A stretch of 64,000 nucleotides of DNA from an uncultured Gemmatimonadota bacterium (GTDB lineage Bacteria > Gemmatimonadota > Gemmatimonadetes > Gemmatimonadales > Gemmatimonadaceae), in assembly GCA_902826615.1 (NCBI GenBank), contig CADEFN010000001.1, forward strand, positions 620,001 through 684,000, in the 5' to 3' direction. Both the position numbers and the translations under genes were made by a program. Of the stretch, positions 43,276 to 51,694 are shown one piece after another (the first letter of the stretch is position 1; every line of letters starts with the position of its first letter). The notes under the pieces were generated by a model that saw only the letters and a list, made by a program, of their open reading frames with translations, was not told the origin of the DNA and did not search any database.

Positions 43276-45699
43276 ATGAAACTGGTGCTGGCTGTTGCAG
43301 CGGTTGGCGCTGCACTCGCGCTGACGTCCGAAGGGGCACCACCCAGGCCGCGGTTGCCGTTGACCGGCCATTCTCCCTCGCGTCGCGCGGCTGACGTGGC
43401 CGCGTTGGACGACGTGGTGCAGCGGTACTGCGCCGCGAGTTGCCACAGCGCCACGCAGAAGCGCGGGAATCTTTCCCTGGCGGGCTTCTCGGTGGGTGGT
43501 GCGCACAGCAACGTCGTTGTCTCTGAAAAGATCATCCGCAAACTGCGCGCGGACATGATGCCTCCACCGGGTTCGCGGCGGCCAAAGGGCGACAGCCTTG
43601 CCTCGCTGGCCACGACGCTCGAGGAGACGATTGATCGGGCGGCGCCGGTGAACCCGGGGAGCCGGCCATTTCAGCGGATGAATCGCCCCGAGTACGAGCG
43701 CGCGATTCGCGACCTGTTCGGCGTGGAGATCAGCGCCGGTGACTATCTCCCGCTCGACACCAAAAGTGCCAACTTCGACAACATCGCCGATGTCCAGGCG
43801 ATGTCGCCGACCCTGCTCGAGGCCTACCTCAACGCAGCCGCCGCGGTTTCGCGCATCGCCGTGGGCGATCGCAGTGCGGCCCTGACGCAGGGGGTCTACA
43901 AGACTTCTCCCTTTGCGTCGCAACATCCGTGGGATCACGTTGAGGGCACACCGTATGGCGCCCGCGGTGGGATTGCCATGACCCACAGCTTCCCCGCAGA
44001 CGGTGAATACGAGTTCAAGATCAACATCGGGGGTGGCACTGCGGGCCGCTTCGAGGACATCGACATCACGATCGACGGGGTGCAGGTCGCCCAGCTGATG
44101 TACGAAAAGGGGATCGCGCGCAACGGTGCGTCGGCCGATGCCCCGGCGGGAGCCGACTGGGTGCGCAGCGAGCCGCTGAAAATCGCCGCTGGGCAGCACA
44201 AGGTGTCGGTGGCCTTCATTCGCCGTTCCGAAGGCCCGTACGAAGATCTCATCAAGCCGCACGACTGGTCACGCGCATCGGCCGGCACGGCCAGCACGGG
44301 AAGCACCGAGTTGCCTAACGTGATGGAAGTGGCCATCACGGGCCCGCGCAACGTGACGGGCATCTCCGAAACCGAAAGTCGACGCCGCATCTTCACCTGC
44401 CGGCCCACCGGCAAGGCGGCACAACGTGCCTGCGCCGCGCAGATCATCTCGCGGCTCGGCACTCGCGCCTGGCGGCGTCCCCTCACCGAACGTGAGCGGA
44501 GCAGCCTGCTTGGGTTCTACGATCGCGCGGCCGCGGCCGGAACGCCGGTGGCCTTCGAGGATGGGGTGCGCACGGCACTGCAGGCGATGCTGGCCAGTCC
44601 GCAGTTTGTCTTCCGTTTCGAGCCGGTGCCGGCCGGTCTGGCGGAAGGGTCGGATTACAAGCTCAACGATTTCGAGCTCGCCTCGCGGCTCTCGTTTTTC
44701 CTATGGGGGACGATTCCCGACGACCGGCTGCTGACCCTCGCGCGAGAGAAGCGACTGTCGGCTCCGGCCGTCTTCGAGCGCGAGGTCAAACGCCTCCTGG
44801 CCGATGCGCGCGCCGAAGCACTGTCCACACGCTTCGCCGCCCAGTGGTTGCGTCTCCAGGACCTGGAGAAGGTGCACCCAGATGCCTTCTTCTTCCCCGA
44901 TTTCGACCTGCAGCTGGCCAACGCCATGCAGCGCGAGACCGAACTGCTCTTCAATGACATCGTCCGCAGTGACCGCAACGTGCTCGACCTGCTCACGGCT
45001 GACTACACTTTTGTCAACGAGCGGCTGGCCCGTCACTACGGCATTCCGGACGTCGCAGGTCCCGAGTTCCGGAAGGTGATGTACCCCGACGAGTCACGTC
45101 GTGGTATTCTCGGTCATGGCAGCATCCTGGTGCAGACCTCGTTAGGTAATCGCACCTCGCCGGTGCTTCGCGGCAAGTGGGTGATGGAGGTGCTGCTGGG
45201 CACACCCCCACCGCCACCACCGCCCAACGTGCCGGACCTCGAGCAGACCGTGGGATCCAAAGACGGCAAGGTGCTCACCACGCGGCAGCGCATGGAGATG
45301 CATCGCGCCAACCCGACGTGCAAATCGTGTCACCAGTACATGGACCCACTCGGCCTGGCCCTCGACAACTTCGATGTCACGGGCAAACTGCGCTATCGGG
45401 AGAACGGCGCCGCGCTCGACACGCGGGGCCAGACCTACGACGGCACCAACGTCGCCACCGCGGCCGAACTGAACCGCTGGCTGGTGTCACGCCCCGCGCC
45501 GCTGGTCCGCTCGTTCACGGAGAACCTCATGGCCTACGCCATCGGACGCCGCGTCGAGGACTACGACCAGCCGACGGTCCGCGCGATCACCCGCGACGCC
45601 CAGGCCAGGCAGTATCGCTTTTCATCGTTTGTGATGGGTGTAGTCAACAGCCAGGCCTTCCGCAGCAAGCGAGTGGAGGCGGTGGCGGATTCTCCGTAG
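43276..45699 (+). CDS. DUF1587/1592/1588/1585-type cytochrome-like protein
   Basis: The 807-residue exported protein matches the planctomycete-type multi-domain family: an N-terminal cytochrome-like segment with YCAASCHS, then DUF1587 (MNRPEYERAIRDLFG), DUF1595 (GTRAWRRPLTERER), DUF1592 (ELASRLSFFLWGTIPDD; DFLLTADYTFVNERLARHYGI-like), DUF1588 (RTSPVLRGKWVMEVLLG; CKSCHQYMDPLGLALD) and DUF1585 at the C-terminus. The first motif is C-x3-C-H (Cys52, Cys56, His57), not the usual CxxCH. It is first in an operon with a DUF1552 protein, the standard partner. The role of the pair is unknown; a periplasmic redox function is suggested. Confidence 0.87.
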   Translation: MKLVLAVAAVGAALALTSEGAPPRPRLPLTGHSPSRRAADVAALDDVVQRYCAASCHSATQKRGNLSLAGFSVGGAHSNVVVSEKIIRKLRADMMPPPGSRRPKGDSLASLATTLEETIDRAAPVNPGSRPFQRMNRPEYERAIRDLFGVEISAGDYLPLDTKSANFDNIADVQAMSPTLLEAYLNAAAAVSRIAVGDRSAALTQGVYKTSPFASQHPWDHVEGTPYGARGGIAMTHSFPADGEYEFKINIGGGTAGRFEDIDITIDGVQVAQLMYEKGIARNGASADAPAGADWVRSEPLKIAAGQHKVSVAFIRRSEGPYEDLIKPHDWSRASAGTASTGSTELPNVMEVAITGPRNVTGISETESRRRIFTCRPTGKAAQRACAAQIISRLGTRAWRRPLTERERSSLLGFYDRAAAAGTPVAFEDGVRTALQAMLASPQFVFRFEPVPAGLAEGSDYKLNDFELASRLSFFLWGTIPDDRLLTLAREKRLSAPAVFEREVKRLLADARAEALSTRFAAQWLRLQDLEKVHPDAFFFPDFDLQLANAMQRETELLFNDIVRSDRNVLDLLTADYTFVNERLARHYGIPDVAGPEFRKVMYPDESRRGILGHGSILVQTSLGNRTSPVLRGKWVMEVLLGTPPPPPPPNVPDLEQTVGSKDGKVLTTRQRMEMHRANPTCKSCHQYMDPLGLALDNFDVTGKLRYRENGAALDTRGQTYDGTNVATAAELNRWLVSRPAPLVRSFTENLMAYAIGRRVEDYDQPTVRAITRDAQARQYRFSSFVMGVVNSQAFRSKRVEAVADSP

Positions 45700-45710
45700 G
45701 GGCGTATCCA

Positions 45711-45731
45711 GACGGCAGACGGCAGACGGCA
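45711..45731. repeat. 7-bp tandem repeat GACGGCA, three units
   Basis: Three exact GACGGCA units plus a degenerate fourth (GAAAGGCA) sit in the 106-nt gap between the DUF1592 and DUF1552 genes. Same heptamer at 49268-49288, 49371-49398 (reverse) and 50441-50482. Confidence 0.8.
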
Positions 45732-45805
45732 GAAAGGCAGCCCGAGCCATCGGGAGTTGGTGGTGCGAGACCGGCATTCGTGAACCATTCACCAGGATCA
45801 AGGCG

Positions 45806-47203
45806 ATGTCCTACTTGAGCAACAAGACGCTGCACCGGCGCACGTTTCTGCAGGGCGTGGGCGCCAGCGTCGCGCTCCCCTATCTCGACGCCATGAAGCC
45901 GGTCGGGCGCCTCTTCCGGTCTCCGGCTGCAGCGGCGGCGGCAGACAAGACCCGCATGGTCTGCATCGAGTTTGTGCATGGTGCCGCCGGCAGTAGCGCC
46001 TGGGGGGCGAGCAAGAACCTCTGGGCCCCTGCCGAAGTGGGCCGCCAGTTCACGCTCAACCCCGAAGGTGCGCTCCAGCCGCTGGAAGCCTGGAGGAAGT
46101 ACCTCACGATCGTCAGCAACACCGACGTGCGGATGGCCGAGGCGTTTGATGCACCCGAAATCGGGGGCGATCACTTCCGCTCGAGCGCGGTGTTCCTCAC
46201 ACAGTCACACCCCAAACAGACACAGGGATCCGACGTCTACGTCGGCACCTCGTTCGACCAGATCGTGGCCCGGCGCATTGGTGGCGACACCGCGATCCCG
46301 TCGATGCAGCTGTGCATCGAGAACCTCGATCAGGCCGGCGGGTGTTACTACAACTACGCCTGCGCCTACACCGATACCATCAGCTGGGCCTCGCCGACCG
46401 AGCCGCTGCCGATGATTCGCAATCCGCGGGTGGCATTCGACATGTTGTTCGGCGCCGGTGCCAACAACTCCGATCGAGCCGCCCGCCGCAAGGAAAACGG
46501 CAGCATCCTCGACTGGATCGTGAGTGAGGCCGCGTCGCTCAAGCGCGAACTGGGCGCCAGCGATCGCGTGCGCCTCGACCAGTACCTGGAAAACATCCGC
46601 GAGCTCGAGCGCCGCATCCAGCAGGTGGAAGCACGCAACCGCAGTGGCGAGGAACGTCTCCTCCCCGAAGCGCCGGCCGGCGTGCCCGACTCCTTCGAAG
46701 AGCACATGAAGCTGATGTTCGACTTCCAGGTGCTGGCCTTCGAGTCGGATATGACCCGGGTGTTCTCCTTCAAGACGGGGCGCGACTCGTCGAGCCGCAC
46801 CTACCCCGAAAGCGGCACAAACAAGGGATATCATCCGGCATCGCACCATGGTGGACGTGAAGCGGCCATTCTCGACTTCAACACGATCAACAAGTACCAC
46901 GTGGCCATGCTGCCGTACTTCATGGAGAAGCTGAAGAACGTGCAGGAAGGGGACAGCACACTCCTCGACAAAACGATGATTGTGTACGGCTCGCCCATGG
47001 CCGACGGGAATATCCACAATCACCGTCGCTGCCCGCTCCTGCTCCTTGGTGGTGGGAATGGTCGCCTGAATGGCAACCTGCATCTCAAGGCACCCGATGG
47101 CACGCCGATGGCCGACGTCTTCCTGTCGATGCTGCACACGCTGGGCATGGACGACATCAAGACCTTTGGTGACAGTACCTGCTCCTTCTCTCTGAACGGT
47201 TAG
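45806..47203 (+). CDS. DUF1552 exported protein
   Basis: The 465-residue product begins with a Tat-like signal (LHRRTFLQGVGASVALPYLDA) and matches DUF1552: CIEFVHGAAGSSAWG, GSDVYVGTSFDQIVARRIG, FEHMKLMFDFQVLAFESDMTRV-like region near 300-320, PASHHGGR and VYGSPMADGNIHNHRRCPLLLLGG. The His-rich conserved region resembles the DUF1501/sulfatase-like fold, but no activity is established. It pairs with the DUF1592-type protein upstream, as in many Planctomycetes, Gemmatimonadota and related genomes. An ankyrin-protein gene follows 11 nt later. Confidence 0.87.
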   Translation: MSYLSNKTLHRRTFLQGVGASVALPYLDAMKPVGRLFRSPAAAAAADKTRMVCIEFVHGAAGSSAWGASKNLWAPAEVGRQFTLNPEGALQPLEAWRKYLTIVSNTDVRMAEAFDAPEIGGDHFRSSAVFLTQSHPKQTQGSDVYVGTSFDQIVARRIGGDTAIPSMQLCIENLDQAGGCYYNYACAYTDTISWASPTEPLPMIRNPRVAFDMLFGAGANNSDRAARRKENGSILDWIVSEAASLKRELGASDRVRLDQYLENIRELERRIQQVEARNRSGEERLLPEAPAGVPDSFEEHMKLMFDFQVLAFESDMTRVFSFKTGRDSSSRTYPESGTNKGYHPASHHGGREAAILDFNTINKYHVAMLPYFMEKLKNVQEGDSTLLDKTMIVYGSPMADGNIHNHRRCPLLLLGGGNGRLNGNLHLKAPDGTPMADVFLSMLHTLGMDDIKTFGDSTCSFSLNG

Positions 47204-47214
47204 GAGACACGGCC

Positions 47215-49263
47215 ATGGCGATGGCGACGAGACAGTGGGCACTGGCCGGAGTGATTCTGGTGGCCGGTGCTCGGGTGGCAGAGGGGCAGCAGGGTGACGT
47301 GGTGCGTGCACGTCCGGTGGTGGCCGCGCGCGCGAATGTCAACGCGACGTCGGGCGATGGCATGACACCACTGCATCTCGCCGCCGAGCGCGGTGATGCG
47401 GTGATGGCCGAGGCGCTCATCAAGCAGGGCGCCAACCTCAAGGCGACCACTCGGCTCGGCGCCTACACACCCCTACACGTGGCCAGCCGAAAGGGTCAGG
47501 CCGGTGTGATGCGCGCCTTGCTCAAGGCCGGCAGTGACCCGAATGTGCTGTCTGGCAGTGGGGCGACCCCGTTGCATCTTGCGGCCGCGTCGGGAAATGC
47601 CGAAGCGGTGCGTGCGCTCATCGATGCCAAGGCTGACGTGAACGCGCTGGAGAAGGAGTGGGGACAAACTCCGCTGATGTTTGCCGCCGCCGCCGATCGT
47701 GCGGCGGTCATCAAGACACTGCTCGCGGCAAAGGCCGATCCCTCGATTCGCACGAGAACTGTTGATCTGGCCGCTGAAGAAGCGCGCGAAGCAGCGGCGA
47801 CTCGCAAGCGTAACGAGACGCTGCTGGCCCTGTTGCCGGAAAAGACACGCGATTCGATCAAGGCCGCACAGGTGGCAGCCGCTGCGGCTGCGGCCGCCCA
47901 GCGTCCAGGGGGTCCGCCGCGTCCGGCGGCTGCGGCTCGTCCTGATTCGGCGAACGCCGCCGCGCCTAACGCTGCTGCCACGCCGGCCCCCGCTCCGTTT
48001 GGTCCACGCGCGGGGATGGAGGCGCCACCAACGAATGCCCTCACCGCGACACAGATTCAGCAGGCCATCGCGGCCGGACGGGCTGCGCTCACCGAGAAAG
48101 CTTCCGGACCCCTCGCCGCCGTCGCGGAAGACACCTCCGACGGTCAGGTGGCCGGATTTGCGAAGACCGTGGGCAACATGGGTGGGCTGAGCGCGCTGCA
48201 TCACGCGGCGAGGCAGGGCAACATGGCGGCGGCCCTCGCACTGATGGATGGCGGCGCCGACCTCAACCTTGTCAGCGGCAGCGACAGCACCACTCCGCTC
48301 CTGCAGGCGATATTCAGCGGCCACTTTGACCTTGCCATGCAGATGATTGCGCGTGGCTCGAATGTGAACATCGCCAACAACACAGGTGCAGCACCGCTGT
48401 ACTCGACGATCAACACCGCATACCTGCCTCGGTCGCGGTATCCGCAGCCGCAAGCGGTCCAGGTTCAGAAGACGTCACACATCGAGCTGATGGAGGCGTT
48501 GCTGGCCAAAGGCGCCGATGTGAACGTGCGTCTCAAGAAGAATCTCTGGTTCTTCGGGTACAACAACTGCGGCAACGGCAATTGCGGTTTGGAGTACCTC
48601 GACGGCACCACGCCCTTCTGGCGTGCCGCCTATGCGCTCGATGTCGAGGCGATGCAGCTGCTCAAGAAACATGGAGCAGACCACACCATTCCCTCGTTCC
48701 GTCAGGTGGCAGCTCGTGCTCCGCGCGGCAATCCCGCGGCGGCCACCGGGGCACCACCTGCTGACTCAGCGACGCGTGCACGTGCGGCTGCCGCGCCGGC
48801 GCGTCCCGCCTTTGCAGGGGGTGGCTTTGATGGACCCCCGGTGCGACTGAGCCCCGAAATGGATTCGGCGTCGAAGGCGGTACCACCAGGCATTGGTGTG
48901 TATCCCATTCACACCGCAGCGGGTGTGGGCTACGGAAATGGTTTCGCCGGCAACGCCCATCGTCACGCCCCCGAGGGGTGGATGCCCACCCTCAAGTACC
49001 TGGTGGAGGAGCTGGGCGCTGACGTGAATCAGCGTGACAACAACGGATACACGGCCATGCATCACGCGGCGGCCCGGGGCGACAACGAGATGATTCTCTA
49101 TCTCGTCAGCAAGGGAGGCGACGTAAAGGCGGTGGCCCGCAACGGACGCACAACGGTGGACATGGCTAACGGTCCTGTGCAACGCCTGCGTCCGTTCCCC
49201 GAGACGATCGCCCTGCTGGAAAAGCTCGGCGCGAAGAACAACCATCGCTGCGTGGCCTGTTAA
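47215..49263 (+). CDS. exported ankyrin-repeat protein
   Basis: The 682-residue product has a signal peptide (LAGVILVAGARVAEGQ) and an AGGAG site eight bases before the ATG. Ankyrin repeats occur in three blocks: about residues 40-190 (DGMTPLHLAAERGDAVMAEALI and similar), about 320-420 (GLSALHHAARQGNMAAALALMD) and 600-660 (NGYTAMHHAAARGDNEMILYLV), separated by Ala/Pro-rich linkers. A Cys-containing loop (NNCGNGNC) and a C-terminal HRCVAC could form disulfides. It is co-transcribed with DUF1592 and DUF1552 genes and ends in a strong terminator, so it is likely a periplasmic partner or scaffold for them. Confidence 0.85.
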   Translation: MAMATRQWALAGVILVAGARVAEGQQGDVVRARPVVAARANVNATSGDGMTPLHLAAERGDAVMAEALIKQGANLKATTRLGAYTPLHVASRKGQAGVMRALLKAGSDPNVLSGSGATPLHLAAASGNAEAVRALIDAKADVNALEKEWGQTPLMFAAAADRAAVIKTLLAAKADPSIRTRTVDLAAEEAREAAATRKRNETLLALLPEKTRDSIKAAQVAAAAAAAAQRPGGPPRPAAAARPDSANAAAPNAAATPAPAPFGPRAGMEAPPTNALTATQIQQAIAAGRAALTEKASGPLAAVAEDTSDGQVAGFAKTVGNMGGLSALHHAARQGNMAAALALMDGGADLNLVSGSDSTTPLLQAIFSGHFDLAMQMIARGSNVNIANNTGAAPLYSTINTAYLPRSRYPQPQAVQVQKTSHIELMEALLAKGADVNVRLKKNLWFFGYNNCGNGNCGLEYLDGTTPFWRAAYALDVEAMQLLKKHGADHTIPSFRQVAARAPRGNPAAATGAPPADSATRARAAAAPARPAFAGGGFDGPPVRLSPEMDSASKAVPPGIGVYPIHTAAGVGYGNGFAGNAHRHAPEGWMPTLKYLVEELGADVNQRDNNGYTAMHHAAARGDNEMILYLVSKGGDVKAVARNGRTTVDMANGPVQRLRPFPETIALLEKLGAKNNHRCVAC

Positions 49264-49267
49264 CTCA

Positions 49268-49288
49268 GACGGCAGACAACAGACGGCA
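49268..49288. repeat. 7-bp tandem repeat GACGGCA, three units
   Basis: GACGGCA, GACAACA, GACGGCA, directly after the ankyrin gene and before its terminator. Confidence 0.7.
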
Positions 49289-49294
49289 GGAAGA

Positions 49295-49326
49295 AACGGG
49301 GGCCCAAGTTGGCTCCCGTTCTTTTT
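49295..49326 (+). terminator. rho-independent terminator of the DUF1592-DUF1552-ankyrin operon
   Basis: AACGGGGGCC and GGCTCCCGTT pair over 10 bp (one G-T) around a CAAGTT loop, followed by CTTTTTG. The best classical terminator in the window. Confidence 0.8.
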
Positions 49327-49370
49327 GACGGCGTGCGATCAGGCAGGTAGGCCTCCGGGCGAGGCTCTCG

Positions 49371-49398
49371 TCTGCCGTCTACCGTCTACCGTCTACCG
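49371..49398. repeat. 7-bp tandem repeat TCTACCG, four units
   Basis: TCTGCCG followed by three TCTACCG, a reverse-orientation relative of GACGGCA/CAGACGG. It runs into the 3' end of the minus-strand EF-hand gene and supplies its TAG stop (49393-49395). Confidence 0.8.
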
Positions 49399-50364
49399 CA
49401 CCATGAACCCCACGTGCTCCTGCACTTGCTGGAGCCCCCCTTCCTTTTCGTCCCAGGTGATTCGCCCGTCGGCGTTGGCGTCCACACCGGCAATAATCTG
49501 CTGGGCAATCGACAGCACCTGGCCGATCAGCGCAGCGGCGGCGTCGGCGCTTGTTGCCGACTGCACCTGACGAGCGAGGGCAATCGCCTGATCGGCGCGG
49601 GCCTGGGCGCCTTTGCACGCGGCCAGGACATGCACGATGTGTGTGGTGACGGCACCCGGAGCGCCCGGCGCCTTTGCTGCGAGCTCCGCGTGTGAGGCTA
49701 CTGCGGCTGCGGCGCGTTTGACACCGTAGCCACGTCCTGGTCCCATGGTGACAATCGTCGGGTCCAGGGCGTGGATCACGTGGCCCGCATGGAGCTTGAG
49801 CGCGTCGAGATTCGACGGGTTGCGTGAGGCGAGTTCGGCATGCTGCACGGCAATGCGGGCTTCGGCGAGTGCGGCGGGCAGAAGACCCATACCGTCGGGT
49901 GTGTCGCTGAACGCATTGAGCACATGGCCCAGATGTGTGCCGGCCTCTCCCGCGGGCACGGCGATAGCGGCAGGGCGAGCCACCTGTCCCGGAAGTGGTG
50001 CACCTGTGAGTTGGGCGATGACCTGATCGAACTCCTTTCGCGCATCGTTGTCAGTGCTCATGACGTAGCGACGGCGCTGGTACTCGGCGTCAGAGAGTCC
50101 GTGCTTCTGCAACACACGCGACACCTGCTCGCGGAGCTGTTCACGCAGCCGCTGCTGCATGTCGGCGGTCTTGTTCTTCGCTTGCGCAAGTCTGGCGTCG
50201 GCCGAGTCGAGGACCTGCGAGATCTCGAGGTGCACAACGGCAAAGGCCTTGATGTCCGCCGAACTCAACTTCGGGGGCGGGTCCTGAGCCCGGAGGATGA
50301 TTGGCAGCGTGACGATCGCAAAAGCGAGCGGCCACCATCGGCGCAGCTGGGGCAGGGCGAACAA
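49393..50364 (-). CDS. exported protein with His-rich helical repeats and a C-terminal EF-hand
   Basis: The 323-residue product starts at a TTG (50364) with a CGGAGG site eight bases upstream; longer frames upstream read into a heptamer repeat. A signal-like hydrophobic segment (12-25) precedes a DUF4142/DUF4168-like helical region (VLQKHGLSDAEYQRRRY). The middle repeats His-containing helices: THLGHVLNAF, VQHAELA, HAGHVIHAL, SHAELA and HIVHVLAAC. The C-terminus holds a canonical EF-hand loop, DANADGRITWDE (295-306), with all Ca ligands. The His pairs look metal-binding (small metal-binding protein-like), so this may be a periplasmic metal buffer or sensor. Function inferred only. Confidence 0.7.
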   Translation of the reverse strand: MFALPQLRRWWPLAFAIVTLPIILRAQDPPPKLSSADIKAFAVVHLEISQVLDSADARLAQAKNKTADMQQRLREQLREQVSRVLQKHGLSDAEYQRRRYVMSTDNDARKEFDQVIAQLTGAPLPGQVARPAAIAVPAGEAGTHLGHVLNAFSDTPDGMGLLPAALAEARIAVQHAELASRNPSNLDALKLHAGHVIHALDPTIVTMGPGRGYGVKRAAAAVASHAELAAKAPGAPGAVTTHIVHVLAACKGAQARADQAIALARQVQSATSADAAAALIGQVLSIAQQIIAGVDANADGRITWDEKEGGLQQVQEHVGFMVR

Positions 50365-50778
50365 GCGATTTGCCTCCGGAACGGATCGGAATGGGTATTG
50401 CCGCCGGAAGTGTACAGGTGAGCGCGGCACGAGGCGAGACAGACGGCAGATGGCAGACGGCAGATCGCAGACGGCAGATGGCAGAACACACACGGGAACT
50501 TGCTTCACTTTGGGAAGACTGGACGGTCCAGTAGGGGAACTCTCGGATTGCCAGGCAGGTGGTCGATACTCATCCTGAGCGCGGAGTAACCCGCCACGGT
50601 TTCGCGGAGTCTGGTGATGGAGAAATGGTTACCGACGTGTGACCGGGGTACTAAGTTCTGCCCGGCACGTGAAGTGCACGGCAGAAGTGCTGTGCGGGAT
50701 GGGACTGGCAGGTGGGAGGTCGATCCGGCGACCCCGGAGTCGGCGTAACTCAATACCAGATGAGGGTTTACCACGACG
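50365..50778. other. 414-nt intergenic region with heptamer array
   Basis: Divergent region between the EF-hand gene and the class I amidotransferase-like hydrolase gene. It holds the seven-base repeat at 50441-50482 and no credible gene. No clear -35/-10 pair; a GAGGG lies 15 nt before the ATG at 50779. Confidence 0.5.
50441..50482. repeat. 7-bp tandem repeat AGACGGC/AGATGGC, six units
   Basis: AGACGGC, AGATGGC, AGACGGC, AGATCGC, AGACGGC, AGATGGC in a row, with a degenerate seventh AGAACAC. The longest of the heptamer arrays. Confidence 0.85.
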
Positions 50779-51540
50779 ATGTCCAAACGTCCGATCATCG
50801 GCGTCACGACGCAGACGCTGCAGGCCATAGATGGAATTCCGGCCGGACTGCCGCAGTCCGATGTGATGAACCAGCGGTACTACATCGCGGTCGCGCTTGC
50901 TGGCGGTGCGCCGATTCTCGTGCCACTGCTCGACGACGAGCCCGAAGCCCTGCGTGGGGCGTACGAAGCCTGTGACGGCGTCCTGATTCCCGGCGGCGTG
51001 GATGTCGATCCCAAGTACTTCAACGAAGACCCGCATCCCAAGCTCGGCCGTATCGACGGGGCCCGTGACCGCGTCGAAATGCAGATGACACGGTGGGCCG
51101 TGGAAGACAGCAAGCCCCTCCTCGGGCTGTGCCGCGGGCTGCAGGTCATCAACGTGACGTTAGGCGGATCGCTCTACCAGGATCTCGAGGACCAGTATCC
51201 CGAGGCCATCAAACACGACTACTTCCCCACCTACGGGTACGATCGCGACCATCTGGCGCACGAGGTCACGCTCACGAAGGGCTCGCGTCTGCGGCACCTG
51301 ATGGAGATGGAGCGTATTCCGGTGAACAGCATGCACCATCAGGGCGTAAAGACTCTCGCGCCGTCGCTCATGGCGTCCGCGATCGCTCCGGATGGTTTGA
51401 TCGAGGCGGTGGAGTCGACCAGCGATCACTTTCTGGTTGGTGTGCAGTGGCATCCGGAGGTGTTCGAGATGACCGACCCGCACACCCGGCATGTTTTCCG
51501 CGAGTTCATCAACGCCTCAGCGCGCTTCGGAGGCAAGTAG
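50779..51540 (+). CDS. class I glutamine-amidotransferase-like gamma-glutamyl hydrolase (peptidase C26, PuuD-like)
   Basis: The 253-residue protein has the C26 catalytic triad: nucleophile Cys118 in GLCRGLQ, and His225/Glu227 in GVQWHPE, plus GVLIPGGVDVDP and NSMHHQGVK. The family hydrolyses gamma-glutamyl amides such as gamma-Glu-GABA; no synthetase partner for an amidotransferase role is fused. It precedes a GCS2-type ligase gene by 154 nt, so synthesis and hydrolysis of gamma-glutamyl bonds sit side by side. A terminator lies directly after, so they may be separately transcribed. Confidence 0.88.
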   Translation: MSKRPIIGVTTQTLQAIDGIPAGLPQSDVMNQRYYIAVALAGGAPILVPLLDDEPEALRGAYEACDGVLIPGGVDVDPKYFNEDPHPKLGRIDGARDRVEMQMTRWAVEDSKPLLGLCRGLQVINVTLGGSLYQDLEDQYPEAIKHDYFPTYGYDRDHLAHEVTLTKGSRLRHLMEMERIPVNSMHHQGVKTLAPSLMASAIAPDGLIEAVESTSDHFLVGVQWHPEVFEMTDPHTRHVFREFINASARFGGK

Positions 51541-51543
51541 TCC

Positions 51544-51564
51544 CGGGGACGGCCCCGTGTTTTT
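51544..51564 (+). terminator. rho-independent terminator after the C26 hydrolase gene
   Basis: CGGGG and CCCCG pair around an ACGG loop, followed by TGTTTTT. Short stem but a good T tract. Confidence 0.65.
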
Positions 51565-51694
51565 GCCGGGGTCGCCACGTCCGAGGTTCCCGCGCGTCTG
51601 ATCAGGGAATCTCCCCTCCTCGTCGCCGTCGGTTGGGCCCATCGTGCAGTCCCGAGGCCCTCCGGCTCGGCCGACTCGCGCAGAGGAGCTCATC

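Noticed and set aside
50441-50482. Heptamer array as part of a longer coding frame on the minus strand
   Set aside because: The frame extends the EF-hand protein to 50508 but gives a repetitive, Pro/Ser/Cys-rich N-terminus; a TTG at 50364 with a good ribosome site is preferred.
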